DNA of 57,436 nucleotides from NCBI GenBank assembly GCA_020161215.1, contig JAIUOM010000009.1:1-57436 (forward strand), read 5' to 3'. Numbering within the stretch: position 1 is the stretch's first letter; the number at the start of each line of letters is the position of its first letter. Under the pieces are notes generated by a model, which was given only the letters and a program-made list of their open reading frames with translations, ran no database searches and was not told the DNA's origin. Source of the stretch: Pseudomonadota bacterium (GTDB taxonomy: Bacteria > Pseudomonadota > Gammaproteobacteria > Burkholderiales > Burkholderiaceae_C). Position numbers and translations under genes: made by a program. Below are positions 46,169 through 55,008 of this stretch, one piece after another.

Positions 46169-47326
46169 TCAGGCCGCGGCGGGGTCGGCGGCGCCGGCCA
46201 CCGGCTGCGCGGCCGGCCGACGCGCCCGCCACAGCAGGCCCACGGGCCCGCGCATGTACCAGCGCAGGCTCTGATCGCGCTTGGGCTGGCCCATGGTCTG
46301 GGTCACGCGGTCGAGGATGATGGCCAGGATCACGATGCCCAGGCCGCCTACCGTGGCCAGGCCCATGTCCAGCCGGCCGATGCCGCGCAGCACCATCAGG
46401 CCCAGGCCGCCGACAGCGATCATCGAGGCGATGACCACCATCGACAGGCTCAGCATCAGCGACTGGTTGACGCCGGCCATGATCGAGGGCATGGCCAACG
46501 GCAGCTGCACCTTGGTCAGCAATTGCCAGGGTGAGGCGCCATAGGCCTTGGCCGCCTCCACCAAATCGGGGCGCACCTGGCGGATGCCCAGGTTCGTCAG
46601 GCGCACCAGCGGGGGCAGGGCAAAGATGATGGTGACGATCACGCCCGGCACGTTGCCGATACCGAACAACATCACCACCGGCACCAGGTAGACGAAGGCC
46701 GGCGTGGTCTGCATGGCGTCCAGCACCGGACGCACCATGCGCTGGACGCGGTCGCTGCGCGCCAGCAAAATGCCCAGTGGCAGCCCAATCAGCACGCAAA
46801 ATGCCAGCGAGGTCAGCACCAGCGACAAGGTCACCATGGCGTCGGGCCATATGCCCAGCATGGCGATCACCAGCAGCGACAGCAGCGTGGCGACGGCCAG
46901 GGCGCCGCCGGCCAGTTGCCAGGCCAGCAACGACAGCAGGCCGATCATCACCAGCGTGGGCGGGTACTGCATGGCCGCCTCGACGCCGCCCAGCAGCGAA
47001 TCGACCGGCCCGCGCACGGCCAGAAAGAACGGGCGCAGGTGCGCCACCGCCCAGTCCAGTCCCTGGTTGATCCAGTCCTGCACCGGCAGGCTGCCGTCCC
47101 AGAGCTGGTGCAGGGCAAAGCCCGGTTCGCCCGCGGAAGCCGGGGCCTCGATGAAACTGCTGGCGGCCTCGCCGGTGACCCAGGCGTCGCTGCCCTCGGG
47201 CGGCGGCGCGGCGGCGTAAGGGTTGGCCGGTGTGCTGGTGGCGGCGGTGTCGGTCGCCCAGGGATTGGCGGCGTCGGGGGCGGCCGCGGAGGCACTGCTC
47301 CAGGGATCGTTGGCGGTATCGGCCAT
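46169..47326 (-). CDS. proW: Glycine betaine/proline ABC transporter permease ProW
   Basis: The 385-residue membrane protein has a hydrophilic Ala/Pro-rich N-terminal region of about 95 residues, as ProW proteins do. About seven hydrophobic segments and the permease motif [35 protein letters not shown] follow. The C-terminus carries an Ala/Pro tail. It lies between proV and proX on the same strand. Confidence 0.94.
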   Translation of the reverse strand: MADTANDPWSSASAAAPDAANPWATDTAATSTPANPYAAAPPPEGSDAWVTGEAASSFIEAPASAGEPGFALHQLWDGSLPVQDWINQGLDWAVAHLRPFFLAVRGPVDSLLGGVEAAMQYPPTLVMIGLLSLLAWQLAGGALAVATLLSLLVIAMLGIWPDAMVTLSLVLTSLAFCVLIGLPLGILLARSDRVQRMVRPVLDAMQTTPAFVYLVPVVMLFGIGNVPGVIVTIIFALPPLVRLTNLGIRQVRPDLVEAAKAYGASPWQLLTKVQLPLAMPSIMAGVNQSLMLSLSMVVIASMIAVGGLGLMVLRGIGRLDMGLATVGGLGIVILAIILDRVTQTMGQPKRDQSLRWYMRGPVGLLWRARRPAAQPVAGAADPAAA

Positions 47327-47349
47327 GGCGGGGTTTCCTTTCGCCTAGC

Positions 47350-48603
47350 TCAGGCGGCCGCTTCGGCGGCGGTGGGTGTGGTGCTGGGCAGCGGCCGACC
47401 TTCGGCATCGGTGCTGCGGTCGAGAAACTTGAGCAGCGTGTTCTTGCTGATGGTGCCCAGCAGCTTGCCCTGGTCGGTCACCACCGGCAGCGGCGCGCTG
47501 ATTTGCGCCACCAGGCCAATCAGCTCGTGAATCGGCGTGGCCGCCGGCACCGGGGCGATGCCGGGCACGAAGGCGTGCGCCAGGCCCAGCGGCCCCTCGT
47601 GCCCGTGCAGCGCCGCGCGCAGCGAGTCGCCCGACACCGTGCCCAGGTACTGGTGGTCCAGGCCGACCACGTAACCCCAGTCGCGGTCCTGGTCCTGCAG
47701 GCGCTTCAAGGCCGGGCGGCAGCCGCGCGTGGGCGCTTCCGACACTTCCACCTGGGTCTTGCGGGCGATGTCGCCGGCCTTGAACACGGCGGCCGCGTCC
47801 ACCCCGCGGATGAAGTTGCGCACATAGTCGTCGGCCGGCCGGCGCAGGATTTCCTCTGGCGTGCCGACCTGTACCACCTGGCCGTCCTTCATGATCGCGA
47901 TGCGGTCGCCGATGCGCATGGCCTCGTCCAAGTCGTGCGAGATGAAGACGATGGTGCGGCGCTTTTCCTGCTGCAGGCGCAGCAACTCGTCCTGCATGTC
48001 GGTGCGGATGATCGGGTCGAGCGCCGAGAACGCCTCGTCCATCAACAAAATCGCCGGATCGGCCGCCAGCGCCCGCGCCAGGCCCACGCGTTGTTGCATG
48101 CCGCCCGAGAGCTCGTCCGGGTACGCCTTGGCCCAAATCTCCAGCCCGACCTGGGCCAAGGCGGCGCGTGCCTGCGCCAGACGGGTGGGCTTGTCCACCC
48201 CGGCCAGTTCCAGGCCAAAGGCGGTGTTGTCCAGCACCGTCAGGTGCGGCAGCAGGGCGAACGACTGGAACACCATGCTGATGTCCCTGCGGCGGAATTC
48301 GCGCAGCCGCGCATCGTTGAAGTCGTTGATGTTCTGGCCGTCGACCAGAATGCGCCCGGCCGTCGGCTCGATCAGGCGGTTGAGCAGGCGCACCAGGGTC
48401 GACTTGCCCGAGCCCGACAGGCCCATGACGACGAAGATCTCGCCGGCCTCGATGGTGAAGCTGGCGTCGAACACGCCGATCGACTGCCCGGTCTGGGCCA
48501 CGATGTCCTGCTTGCTCCAGCCTTCGCTGGCCAGCGCCAGCGCGCGCTCGGGCGTGTCTCCAAACACCTTGAAGACATGCTCGATTCGAATGGTTTTGGC
48601 CAT
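47350..48603 (-). CDS. proV: Glycine betaine/proline ABC transporter ATPase ProV
   Basis: The 417-residue ATPase has Walker [10 protein letters not shown], signature [15 protein letters not shown], Walker [13 protein letters not shown] and a C-terminal CBS-domain pair (about 280-400) that in this family senses ionic strength. The start [15 protein letters not shown] fits the family. It is the first gene of proVWX, with a long leader after the likely promoter at 48869. Confidence 0.95.
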   Translation of the reverse strand: MAKTIRIEHVFKVFGDTPERALALASEGWSKQDIVAQTGQSIGVFDASFTIEAGEIFVVMGLSGSGKSTLVRLLNRLIEPTAGRILVDGQNINDFNDARLREFRRRDISMVFQSFALLPHLTVLDNTAFGLELAGVDKPTRLAQARAALAQVGLEIWAKAYPDELSGGMQQRVGLARALAADPAILLMDEAFSALDPIIRTDMQDELLRLQQEKRRTIVFISHDLDEAMRIGDRIAIMKDGQVVQVGTPEEILRRPADDYVRNFIRGVDAAAVFKAGDIARKTQVEVSEAPTRGCRPALKRLQDQDRDWGYVVGLDHQYLGTVSGDSLRAALHGHEGPLGLAHAFVPGIAPVPAATPIHELIGLVAQISAPLPVVTDQGKLLGTISKNTLLKFLDRSTDAEGRPLPSTTPTAAEAAA

Positions 48604-48868
48604 GCGCTCCTCTCAGTTGGCGGATGCCGCATGCCATGCCGAACCCGAACGGGCGCGGCACGCACACAGTGCGACAAAAAAGTTGAAGAGGCCGGGCGAT
48701 CGGACGCGCGACCCAGAGGGCGGGCGATGTGGAACGCGGACGGTTCCAGCAAGTCCTTGACGGTCTGTCCGTTGCCGACGCAGTCAGCGGTTTGCGGCAG
48801 ACCGCCCACCGGCTGCACGCAGCCGAGAGGGAAGGCTGCGGGCCCATGCCGCACAGCCAAGATCTGGC

Positions 48869-48874
48869 ATTATA
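48869..48874 (-). promoter_or_regulatory. TATAAT -10 element upstream of proV
   Basis: On the minus strand a perfect TATAAT lies at 48869-48874, about 265 bases before proV, with no good TTGACA 17 bases upstream. ATATC and GATAT (48872-48887) form an inverted repeat over it. The stretch 48604-49070 holds no convincing gene; besides this promoter it shows only GC-rich leader sequence. A weak -35 would fit osmotic or activator-dependent control. Confidence 0.45.
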
Positions 48875-49070
48875 TCTTGTTGGATATGAGCGATTTGTTT
48901 TGTGATATCGATAGGTTATGAGCGCGTCGGTTCCCGCACCCACGCGCGGGCCCCGAATTTTTGCTCACACCCCCTGTTCACCAGCACCATCGCCTTGTTC
49001 GCGCGGTCGACCGCGTGGATCGCGGCCTTCGAACCCCCTGGGTTGGAGGCAGGGCGCCGGAAAGGCCCGG

Positions 49071-49367
49071 TCAAGCGGGGGGATAGGCGTAGCGGCGCGT
49101 GACCTCGGCCACCTCGACCCGGTAGCTGGCGTACCAGCGCTCGCGCCCCATCTGCTGCGCCATCAGGTGGTCGGCCTGTTGCTTCCAGGCGCGGATGCTG
49201 GCCTCGTTGGGCCAGTAGCTGAGCGCGATTTCCTGGTCGCCTTCGGTCACGGCGGTGAACTCCAGGCAGCCAAATTCTTTCAGCGCCAGCTCGCGCATCT
49301 GCGCCGCGGTGGCGCTGTAAGCCGCGTCCAGCTGACGGGCGTTGGCGCGGAAGATGACGACGAACAT
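49071..49367 (-). CDS. Antibiotic-biosynthesis-monooxygenase (ABM) domain protein
   Basis: The 98-residue protein MFVVIFRANARQLD...YSATAAQMRELALKEFGCLEFTAVTEGDQEIALSYW is a single ABM-fold domain (ferredoxin-like, dimeric). Members include quinol monooxygenases, haem-degrading enzymes and proteins of unknown activity. The Trp in ALSYWPNEASIRAWKQQADHL is characteristic. It lies at the end of the minus-strand catabolic-looking series, 60 bases after the membrane-protein gene. Confidence 0.8.
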   Translation of the reverse strand: MFVVIFRANARQLDAAYSATAAQMRELALKEFGCLEFTAVTEGDQEIALSYWPNEASIRAWKQQADHLMAQQMGRERWYASYRVEVAEVTRRYAYPPA

Positions 49368-49393
49368 GGCTTCAGGCTCCAGCGGGGCGATTT

Positions 49394-49450
49394 GCTAGAA
49401 AATTAATAGCTTCTTGGGTTGATCGTTCTAACGCTTGACGGGCTTTTGAT
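49394..49450 (+). repeat. Weak member of the TAGCT repeat family, copy G
   Basis: AATTAATAGCT and the A/T-rich edge resemble copies D and E, and ACGCTTGACGGGCTTTTGA resembles their right half. The ACGCCG block is not at the usual 15-base spacing, so membership is uncertain. It overlaps the 3' end of the membrane-protein gene. Confidence 0.4.
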
Positions 49451-50063
49451 GCCAGGCGGCCAGCGCTTCGCCCAAGGTGTGCGCCTGGGGGGCGTGTTGT
49501 TGCAACTGGGCTGCGGCCCAAACCAGCAGCGCCGCCATCAGCAAGGCCGGCAGCCAAGTGCGGCGCAGCAGCACCTGCCACCAGCGGCCCACGGCAAAGC
49601 TGGGGTGCAGCGCGCGGCGCACCAGGACGCCGGCAAAGGCGACTTCAAACGCAACTTCCAGCAGCACGGCAAAACCGCCGAATGCCGCGACCAGGCCGGC
49701 GGCCAAAAAACCCAATGCGACCACCGCCAGCGCGATCAGGCAGCCCTCGCCGTCGGCAGGCACGTCGCCCAAATCGCCCCAACTGGAGCTGCCTCGGTGC
49801 TCAGTCTGCAAGGGCCGTTGGTGGTCCGCCCACACCCGGATCGCTGGAAAGAACGCCGCGTACGCGACCGCCGTGCTGAGGGCGTAACGCAGTGGCATGG
49901 ACGCCATGCCCAGCACGCGCCACAGAACGACACTGCAGGCCCAGCCCGCGAGCAGGGTGGCAATGAACACCAGCGCCACACCGCTGATGGAGGTGCGTTG
50001 GCGCCGCGCCTCGACGAAGTCGCGGCGCTGCTTCAGGTAGTCGCGCCAGCTCCAGTCGCTCAA
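49428..50063 (-). CDS. Membrane protein of unknown function
   Basis: The 211-residue protein has about four or five hydrophobic segments (near 28-50, 56-75, 107-130, 133-150 and 165-185) after a charged N-terminus MSDWSWRDYLKQRRDFVEARRQR. I recognise no family. Its start ATG overlaps the stop of the nitronate monooxygenase gene, so it is co-translated with it. The 3' end lies in weak repeat copy G. Confidence 0.7.
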   Translation of the reverse strand: MSDWSWRDYLKQRRDFVEARRQRTSISGVALVFIATLLAGWACSVVLWRVLGMASMPLRYALSTAVAYAAFFPAIRVWADHQRPLQTEHRGSSSWGDLGDVPADGEGCLIALAVVALGFLAAGLVAAFGGFAVLLEVAFEVAFAGVLVRRALHPSFAVGRWWQVLLRRTWLPALLMAALLVWAAAQLQQHAPQAHTLGEALAAWHQKPVKR

Positions 50064-51121
50064 GCGCGGCGCTCCGCCTCAAAACCCTGCGCCAGCGCCG
50101 CCACGATCTCTGCCGCCGGCGCGCTGCGGCAGCCGCTGGCGTTCTGGCCGCTCCAGAGCGAGGTGAAATCGGTGCTGCCCTTTTTCTCGGCCGCCGCGCG
50201 CAGCGCCGCCACGGTGGCGGTGGCGCCGGGGAAGGCGGGCGCCACGGGGCTGATCGGACCCTGCTCGCGCATCAGGCGGTTGACGATGCCGCGCGCGGGC
50301 CGGCCGGTGAAGCAGTTGGTCACCTGGGTGTGGCGTGCTGCCTCGCTTTGCAGCGCGGCACGGTGCAGTGGGCCTGTCAATGCCTCGTCACAGCACAAAA
50401 AGGCGGTGCCCACCTGCACGGCGGCGGCGCCCAGTTGCAGGGCGGCGCGCACGCCCGTGGCGTCGGCGATGCCGCCGGCGGCGATCACCGGCACCTTCAA
50501 GGCCGCCACCAGCTGCGGCACCAGGGCGAAGGTGCCCAGCTGCTCGGTCAAATCGTCGCTCAAGAAGTGGCCGCGGTGGCCGCCGGCCTCCAACCCTTGA
50601 GCGATCACGGCGTCCGCGCCATGCTCCTGAAGCCATAGCGCCTCAGGCAAGGTGGTCGCCGACGAAAGCACGAAAGCGCCCCAAACCTTGACCTGGGCCA
50701 GCAGCTCGGGCGTGGGCAGGCCGAAGTGAAAGCTGACCACCGGCGGCTTGAACTCGGCCAGCAACTCAGCCGCCTCGGCGCTGAAGGGCACGCGACCGGG
50801 GCCAGCGGGCACGGCGTCAATGTCCAGACCCAGCTCGGTGTAATAAGGCTTGAGCGCGGCGCGCCAGGCCGCTTCGCGCGCCGCATCGGGCGCAGGCGGG
50901 GTGTGGCAGAAGTAGTTGACGTTGTAGGGCAGGCCGCTGGCCTGCAGCACCGTCAACTCGGCCCGCAGCGCCTCGGGCGCCAGCATGGCCGCCGGCAGCG
51001 CCCCCAGCCCGCCTGCGCGGCCGACGGCCAGTGCCAGCGCACTGCCCTGCGCGCCGGCCATGGGGGCCTGGAGGAGGGGGAGGCGCGTAGGGAAAGGCAG
51101 GGTAGGGCGTGGCGTGGACAT
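50060..51121 (-). CDS. Nitronate monooxygenase (2-nitropropane dioxygenase-like)
   Basis: The 353-residue FMN protein with a TIM barrel has LLQAPMAGAQGSALALAVGRAGGLG at the N-terminus, the class I segment AVIAQGLEAGGHRGHF (catalytic His) and VPVIAAGGIADATGVRAAL near the phosphate site. The family oxidises alkyl nitronates such as propionate 3-nitronate. It is on the same strand as the amidohydrolase, with 55 bases between. Some homologues have other flavin roles, so the substrate is uncertain. Confidence 0.88.
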   Translation of the reverse strand: MSTPRPTLPFPTRLPLLQAPMAGAQGSALALAVGRAGGLGALPAAMLAPEALRAELTVLQASGLPYNVNYFCHTPPAPDAAREAAWRAALKPYYTELGLDIDAVPAGPGRVPFSAEAAELLAEFKPPVVSFHFGLPTPELLAQVKVWGAFVLSSATTLPEALWLQEHGADAVIAQGLEAGGHRGHFLSDDLTEQLGTFALVPQLVAALKVPVIAAGGIADATGVRAALQLGAAAVQVGTAFLCCDEALTGPLHRAALQSEAARHTQVTNCFTGRPARGIVNRLMREQGPISPVAPAFPGATATVAALRAAAEKKGSTDFTSLWSGQNASGCRSAPAAEIVAALAQGFEAERRA

Positions 51122-51173
51122 GCCGCAACGATAAGCCCAAATGCCCGCCCCGTCATCCGTACCTCCAAAGGCT

Positions 51174-52076
51174 TCAGGTTGCGGCGGGGAAACGGTAAAG
51201 CGCTTGGGGGTTGTGCATGAGCAAACGTTCCAACAACTCGGTGGTCGGTGCGATCCGTGCGAGGGCGTTCACCAATTCGCCGTCGTCGGGCACATGGGTG
51301 TGGTTGGGGTGGGGCCAGTCCAGGCCCCACACGCAACGGTCGGGGAAGTTCTGCACCAACTGCCTGGCCAGCTCGACGCCCTGGGGGTAGCCGCTGCCCG
51401 CGCGGGCGCTCGCCTCGATGCGGTCGACGCCGCTGACCTTGACGTGCATGCGGGGGGCATCCAGCAGCCGCATCAAAGCCTGAAAGTCGGCGTGGTCCGC
51501 GCCGAGAGTGGCGTCGACGCGGCCCATGTGATCGATCACCACCGGCACCGCGCTTTGGCGCAAGGCCTGGCCGACGGTGTGCACCAGCTCGCTCTCGAAA
51601 TGGACCTGCAAATGCATGCCGACGTCGGCCAGCTGCGGGGTGAGGCGCAGCACCTCTTCGACCTGGTAGCCGCCGCTGAGGTGTTGCATGAAGTGAAAGC
51701 GCACGGCGCGGAACCCGCGCGATGCCAAGCGCGTCAGCTCGGCGAGCGATACATCCACGGGCACCAGCGCCACGCCCAGGTAACGACCGCCACCGGCGTC
51801 GATGGCGTCTTCGACCACGCGGTTGTCCATGCCGTGGGTGACGGACTGCACGATCACGCAGCGCGAAATGCCCAGGCGCTGGTGCAGCGCGAACAGCTTT
51901 TCCTTGGGCGCCTCGGCCGGCGTGCTGCGCAGGCCGGGCGCGTAGGGAAACTGGTCGCGCGGTCCAAAAATATGGACATGGCTGTCGCACGCACCAGCCG
52001 GCAGACGGATGCGGACCGGACTGGGCACGTCGCGGTAGGTCTGGATGACCTGTTCAGGGGAGGTGGTTTCGCTCAT
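51174..52076 (-). CDS. Amidohydrolase-family (COG3618) metal-dependent lactonase-like protein
   Basis: The 300-residue protein has metal-binding CDSHVHIFGP (H-x-H), VRFHFMQHLSGGY, PVVIDHMGRVD and WGLDWPHPN, the layout of the amidohydrolase family containing 2-pyrone-4,6-dicarboxylate lactonase and 4-sulfomuconolactone hydrolase. A cyclic ester or lactone from aromatic breakdown is the likely substrate class. The start MSETTSPEQVIQTYRDV at 52076 overlaps the upstream stop by four bases (ATGA). Confidence 0.83.
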   Translation of the reverse strand: MSETTSPEQVIQTYRDVPSPVRIRLPAGACDSHVHIFGPRDQFPYAPGLRSTPAEAPKEKLFALHQRLGISRCVIVQSVTHGMDNRVVEDAIDAGGGRYLGVALVPVDVSLAELTRLASRGFRAVRFHFMQHLSGGYQVEEVLRLTPQLADVGMHLQVHFESELVHTVGQALRQSAVPVVIDHMGRVDATLGADHADFQALMRLLDAPRMHVKVSGVDRIEASARAGSGYPQGVELARQLVQNFPDRCVWGLDWPHPNHTHVPDDGELVNALARIAPTTELLERLLMHNPQALYRFPAAT

Positions 52077-52579
52077 GTCAATGCGGGTGGGACGCGGGCG
52101 TGCATCAGCCGCCGCGTGTTGAGAAACAAGGGCCGAACGCGTGCGCTCCAGGGCGTATGCCGAATGGCGAGCCATTCGGGGCGCTCCAGCACCTCAGGGG
52201 CCTGGATGTCGTAGCAGGCGATGTAGCGCGGGCCGCCGGTGTCGCGTCGGTAGCGGCGCGCCAGCACGGTGCCGGGCACGCGTGCCAGGCCGGGCAGGTG
52301 TTCGGTGTCGTACCAGGCGTTGAAGTCGGCCTCGGCATGCGGCGGAATGTCGGTCTCCACCACGTAATGGAACGCCGCCGCCTCGCTTGGGCTGGCGCCC
52401 TCGATGCGGTTGAGTGGGGTCAAGGCGGTCCACCCAGGGCCGGGGGAAGCCAGGGCACCGGCGTAGGCGCGCCACTGCTGGCTTTGCACGTCGCGCCACC
52501 AGCTTGGGCCGTGGTTGCCGTCCATCGTCGGCGGGGTGGGGGAATCAAACAGCCCCAGGAATTCGGTCATGGCTGGCAC
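52073..52579 (-). CDS. EthD/DUF4286-like dimeric alpha-beta barrel protein
   Basis: The 168-residue protein has ADFNAWYDTEHLPGLARVPGTVLARRYRRD and RYIACYDIQAPEVLERPEW, a pattern seen in EthD/DUF4286-type ferredoxin-like proteins. These often accompany aromatic and polyketide catabolic enzymes without a proven role. GTG 52579 has GAGG six bases upstream, which decides the start; ATG 52570 is an alternative. Its stop overlaps the amidohydrolase start. Confidence 0.7.
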   Translation of the reverse strand: MPAMTEFLGLFDSPTPPTMDGNHGPSWWRDVQSQQWRAYAGALASPGPGWTALTPLNRIEGASPSEAAAFHYVVETDIPPHAEADFNAWYDTEHLPGLARVPGTVLARRYRRDTGGPRYIACYDIQAPEVLERPEWLAIRHTPWSARVRPLFLNTRRLMHARVPPALT

Positions 52580-52587
52580 GACCGGCC

Positions 52588-53115
52588 TCAGTGGGCAATG
52601 TGCAGCGCCACCAGAAAGCGCGACACCATGTTGTAAGCCGCCACGGTGGCCACCAGTTCAACCACCACGCCCGGCGCGTACCGGTCCGTGACCTGACGCA
52701 TCAGATCGTCCGGCACCTCGATGTCGCGCGTCATATGGTCGGTCATCTGCAGCAACAGCCGCTCTTCAGCGCTGAACGCGTTCGACAGCTCGCTCTCACG
52801 GATGGCCTCGATTTTGTCCTGCGACACGCCCGCCTTCAGCGCGATGGGCGCGTGGGCGTCGTACTCGAACTGGGCGCGGTTCAGCACGGCGACGCGCAGG
52901 ATGATCAACTCGCGCAGCTCGGCCGGCACCTGCGTGCGGTTGCGCACCGCGGTGAGCATCGCTTCCCAGCCCTGCGCGATGGCGGGGCTGTTGAGCAGCG
53001 CCTGGTAGAGCAGCGAAATGCGACCGCGTTCTTTCAGAATGCCGGCTTCGACCGCCTGAAGCTCGGGGCGGGTGCCCGGCACGACCAAGGGCACGCGCGT
53101 GTGGGGTGTGCTCAT
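52588..53115 (-). CDS. Carboxymuconolactone decarboxylase (CMD) family protein
   Basis: The 175-residue helical protein has the CMD/AhpD core RELIILRVAVLNRAQFEYDAHAPIALKAGV, keeping the conserved Glu and His. The AhpD CXXC cysteines are absent, so it is not a typical peroxidase. Decarboxylation or isomerisation of a lactone is plausible next to the amidohydrolase. The start at 53115 overlaps the Bug stop by four bases. Confidence 0.83.
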   Translation of the reverse strand: MSTPHTRVPLVVPGTRPELQAVEAGILKERGRISLLYQALLNSPAIAQGWEAMLTAVRNRTQVPAELRELIILRVAVLNRAQFEYDAHAPIALKAGVSQDKIEAIRESELSNAFSAEERLLLQMTDHMTRDIEVPDDLMRQVTDRYAPGVVVELVATVAAYNMVSRFLVALHIAH

Positions 53116-54086
53116 TCGTCCCCCGTGATGTTGCGCGACTTGATCAGCTTGGTCCACTTGTCGGCATCGGCCTTCAGCAACGCGCCCATTTCCTCAGGCG
53201 AGGACGACTTCGGCTCAGCGCCCGACTCGGTGATGCGTGCGCTGGCCGCCGGGTCGGCCACTGCCTGGCGTACCGCCTGATTCAGGCTCTTGATCGTCTC
53301 GGGCGGGGTCTTGGAGGAGACGAACAGTGCGTACCAGTTGTTGGTGTCTACCGCTTTGAAACCCTGCTCCTCGAAGGTCTTGACGTCAGGAAGCAGAGGG
53401 TGGCGGGTCTTGGAGGCAATGCCCAGCGCCTTGAGCTTGCCGGACTTGACGTAGCCCATCACCGCCGGCACATCGGCGAACACGCCAGCCACCTGGCCGC
53501 CCAGCACGTTGGTGAGCGCGGGCGCCATGCCGTTGTAGGGCACATGCAGAAGATCGACGCCGGCCGCCTGTTGCAGCTGCAACAGCGCCAGGTGCGGAAT
53601 GCTGCCCTTGCCCGACGAGGCGATGGGCTGCGAATCCTTCTTGGTCTTGGCGGTGGCCACGAACTCGGCCGCGTCCTTGGCCGGGGAGTTGGCGTTGACC
53701 ACGAACAGCTCGACGTTGTTGGCCACCAGCGAGACCGGGGCGAAGTCCTTTTGCATGTTGTAGGACAGCTTGGGGTAGATCGCCTGGTTGATCGCCGCGG
53801 CCCCGACGCTGGTGAGCCACATCACGCTGCCATCCGCGTCCGAACGCAGCACATCGTTGGCGCCAATCGCGCCGTTGGCGCCGGGCTTGTTGTCCACGAT
53901 CACGGTGCGGCCCAAGGCCTTGGCCAGGGGGTCTGCAATCGTGCGCGCCATGGTGTCCACCGGCCCGCCGGGCGCGAAGGTCACCACGATACGGACCGGC
54001 TTGCCGCTGGACTGGGCCAGCGTGGGTGTGGTCGCGGTCAGTGCCAGGCTCAGCAGCAGCAGCAACTTGCTTTTTTTCATCATCAT
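53112..54086 (-). CDS. Bug-type binding protein of the LysR-linked operon
   Basis: The 324-residue exported protein has MMMKKSKLLLLLSLALTATTPTLAQ as signal peptide, then KPVRIVVTFAPGGPVDTMARTIADPL and VPYNGMAPALTNVLGGQVAGVF. Three ATG codons in a row begin the frame (54086, 54083, 54080), and GGAG precedes the first. It would capture the operon's substrate outside the cell; no TctAB partner is nearby. It lies 28 bases after the SDR. Confidence 0.9.
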   Translation of the reverse strand: MMMKKSKLLLLLSLALTATTPTLAQSSGKPVRIVVTFAPGGPVDTMARTIADPLAKALGRTVIVDNKPGANGAIGANDVLRSDADGSVMWLTSVGAAAINQAIYPKLSYNMQKDFAPVSLVANNVELFVVNANSPAKDAAEFVATAKTKKDSQPIASSGKGSIPHLALLQLQQAAGVDLLHVPYNGMAPALTNVLGGQVAGVFADVPAVMGYVKSGKLKALGIASKTRHPLLPDVKTFEEQGFKAVDTNNWYALFVSSKTPPETIKSLNQAVRQAVADPAASARITESGAEPKSSSPEEMGALLKADADKWTKLIKSRNITGDE

Positions 54087-54114
54087 GTGTCTCCAGAAAG
54101 GTTGAACGTGGGTA

Positions 54115-54912
54115 TCAATCGCAGCGAGCGACCATGCCGCCATCCACCACCAGCTCGGTGCCGGTGATGAAGCGTGCCTCGTCGCTGGCCAGGAACAGGG
54201 CCGCGCGGGCGGTGTCTCGGCCGTCGCCCATGAAGCCGAGCGGGATGCGTTTGACGCGTGTGGCCAGCAAGGCCTCGACGTCGCCGCCAGAGCGTTGGCC
54301 GGCCAGACGTGCCTCGACCATGGGCGTGTGCAGCTGGCCGGGTACGACGGTGTTTGCGCGCACGCCGCTGGCGGCGTGCTGCACCGCCACCACGCGCGAC
54401 AGCTGGATCACGCCGGCCTTGGCGGCGGCGTAGGCCACCTGGGCGCTGCCGGTCCAGCGCAAGCCGGACGTCGACGCCACGTTGACGATGGCGCCGCTCT
54501 TCTTGGCGATCAGCGTGGGCAGCACGTGCTTGCAGGTCAGAAACACGCTTTTCAGGTTCACATTGATCTGCATGTCCCAGGCTTGCTCGCTCAGCTCGAC
54601 GGGGCCGCCCGCGGCCGAACCGCCGACGTTGTTGATCAGCACGTCGATGGTGCCGTGCCGGGCGAGGCAGTGCTCGACCATGGCGCGCACGCTGTCGGTG
54701 CTGGTGACGTCGCAGGCGAAGGTGTCGATGGCGTCGCGCGCGGCACCGGCGCGCTCCAGCGTTTCGGCCAGGCGCTCGGGATCGCGGTCCACCGCCAGCA
54801 CCCGGGCGCCTTCCTCGGCCAACTGCACGGCCATCGCCCGGCCATTGCCCCAGCCGGCGCCGACGCAGCCGGCACCGGTGACGATGGCCACCTTGGATTC
54901 AAATCGCTTCAT
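54115..54912 (-). CDS. Short-chain dehydrogenase/reductase (SDR)
   Basis: The 265-residue protein has VAIVTGAGCVGAGWGNGRAMA (cofactor-binding loop with a three-residue insertion), DVLINNVGG, catalytic Ser in VASTSGLRW and YAAAK (Tyr and Lys), then the C-terminal TGTELVVDGGMV. Binding of NAD(H) is suggested by the acidic AVDRD after strand 2. It begins the minus-strand catabolic operon, opposite the LysR gene. The substrate is unknown. Confidence 0.9.
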   Translation of the reverse strand: MKRFESKVAIVTGAGCVGAGWGNGRAMAVQLAEEGARVLAVDRDPERLAETLERAGAARDAIDTFACDVTSTDSVRAMVEHCLARHGTIDVLINNVGGSAAGGPVELSEQAWDMQINVNLKSVFLTCKHVLPTLIAKKSGAIVNVASTSGLRWTGSAQVAYAAAKAGVIQLSRVVAVQHAASGVRANTVVPGQLHTPMVEARLAGQRSGGDVEALLATRVKRIPLGFMGDGRDTARAALFLASDEARFITGTELVVDGGMVARCD

Positions 54913-54981
54913 GCTGGGTCTCGTATGTGGATGGGAATGACCCAAGTTTCCCGGACTATCGGCACACGCTAAACTGCTTTT

Positions 54982-55000
54982 CACCTATATCAGCTATGTG
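54982..55000. promoter_or_regulatory. Imperfect palindrome in the SDR/LysR divergent promoter
   Basis: CACCTATATCAGCTATGTG has matching outer ends (CAC.TA and TA.GTG) and lies 9 bases before the LysR start and 70 bases before the SDR start. LysR proteins bind such interrupted dyads between divergent genes. The match to the T-N11-A rule is not exact. Confidence 0.4.
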
Positions 55001-55008
55001 TTTGAGCT

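Noticed and set aside
46089-47408. N-terminal extension of the proX frame to 778 codons
   Set aside because: ProX has a clear signal peptide and ribosome-binding site at 46088; the upstream part overlaps proW in a different frame.
48902-49102. Short plus-strand frame near the proV promoter
   Set aside because: No ribosome-binding site or domain; the composition resembles random GC-rich translation.
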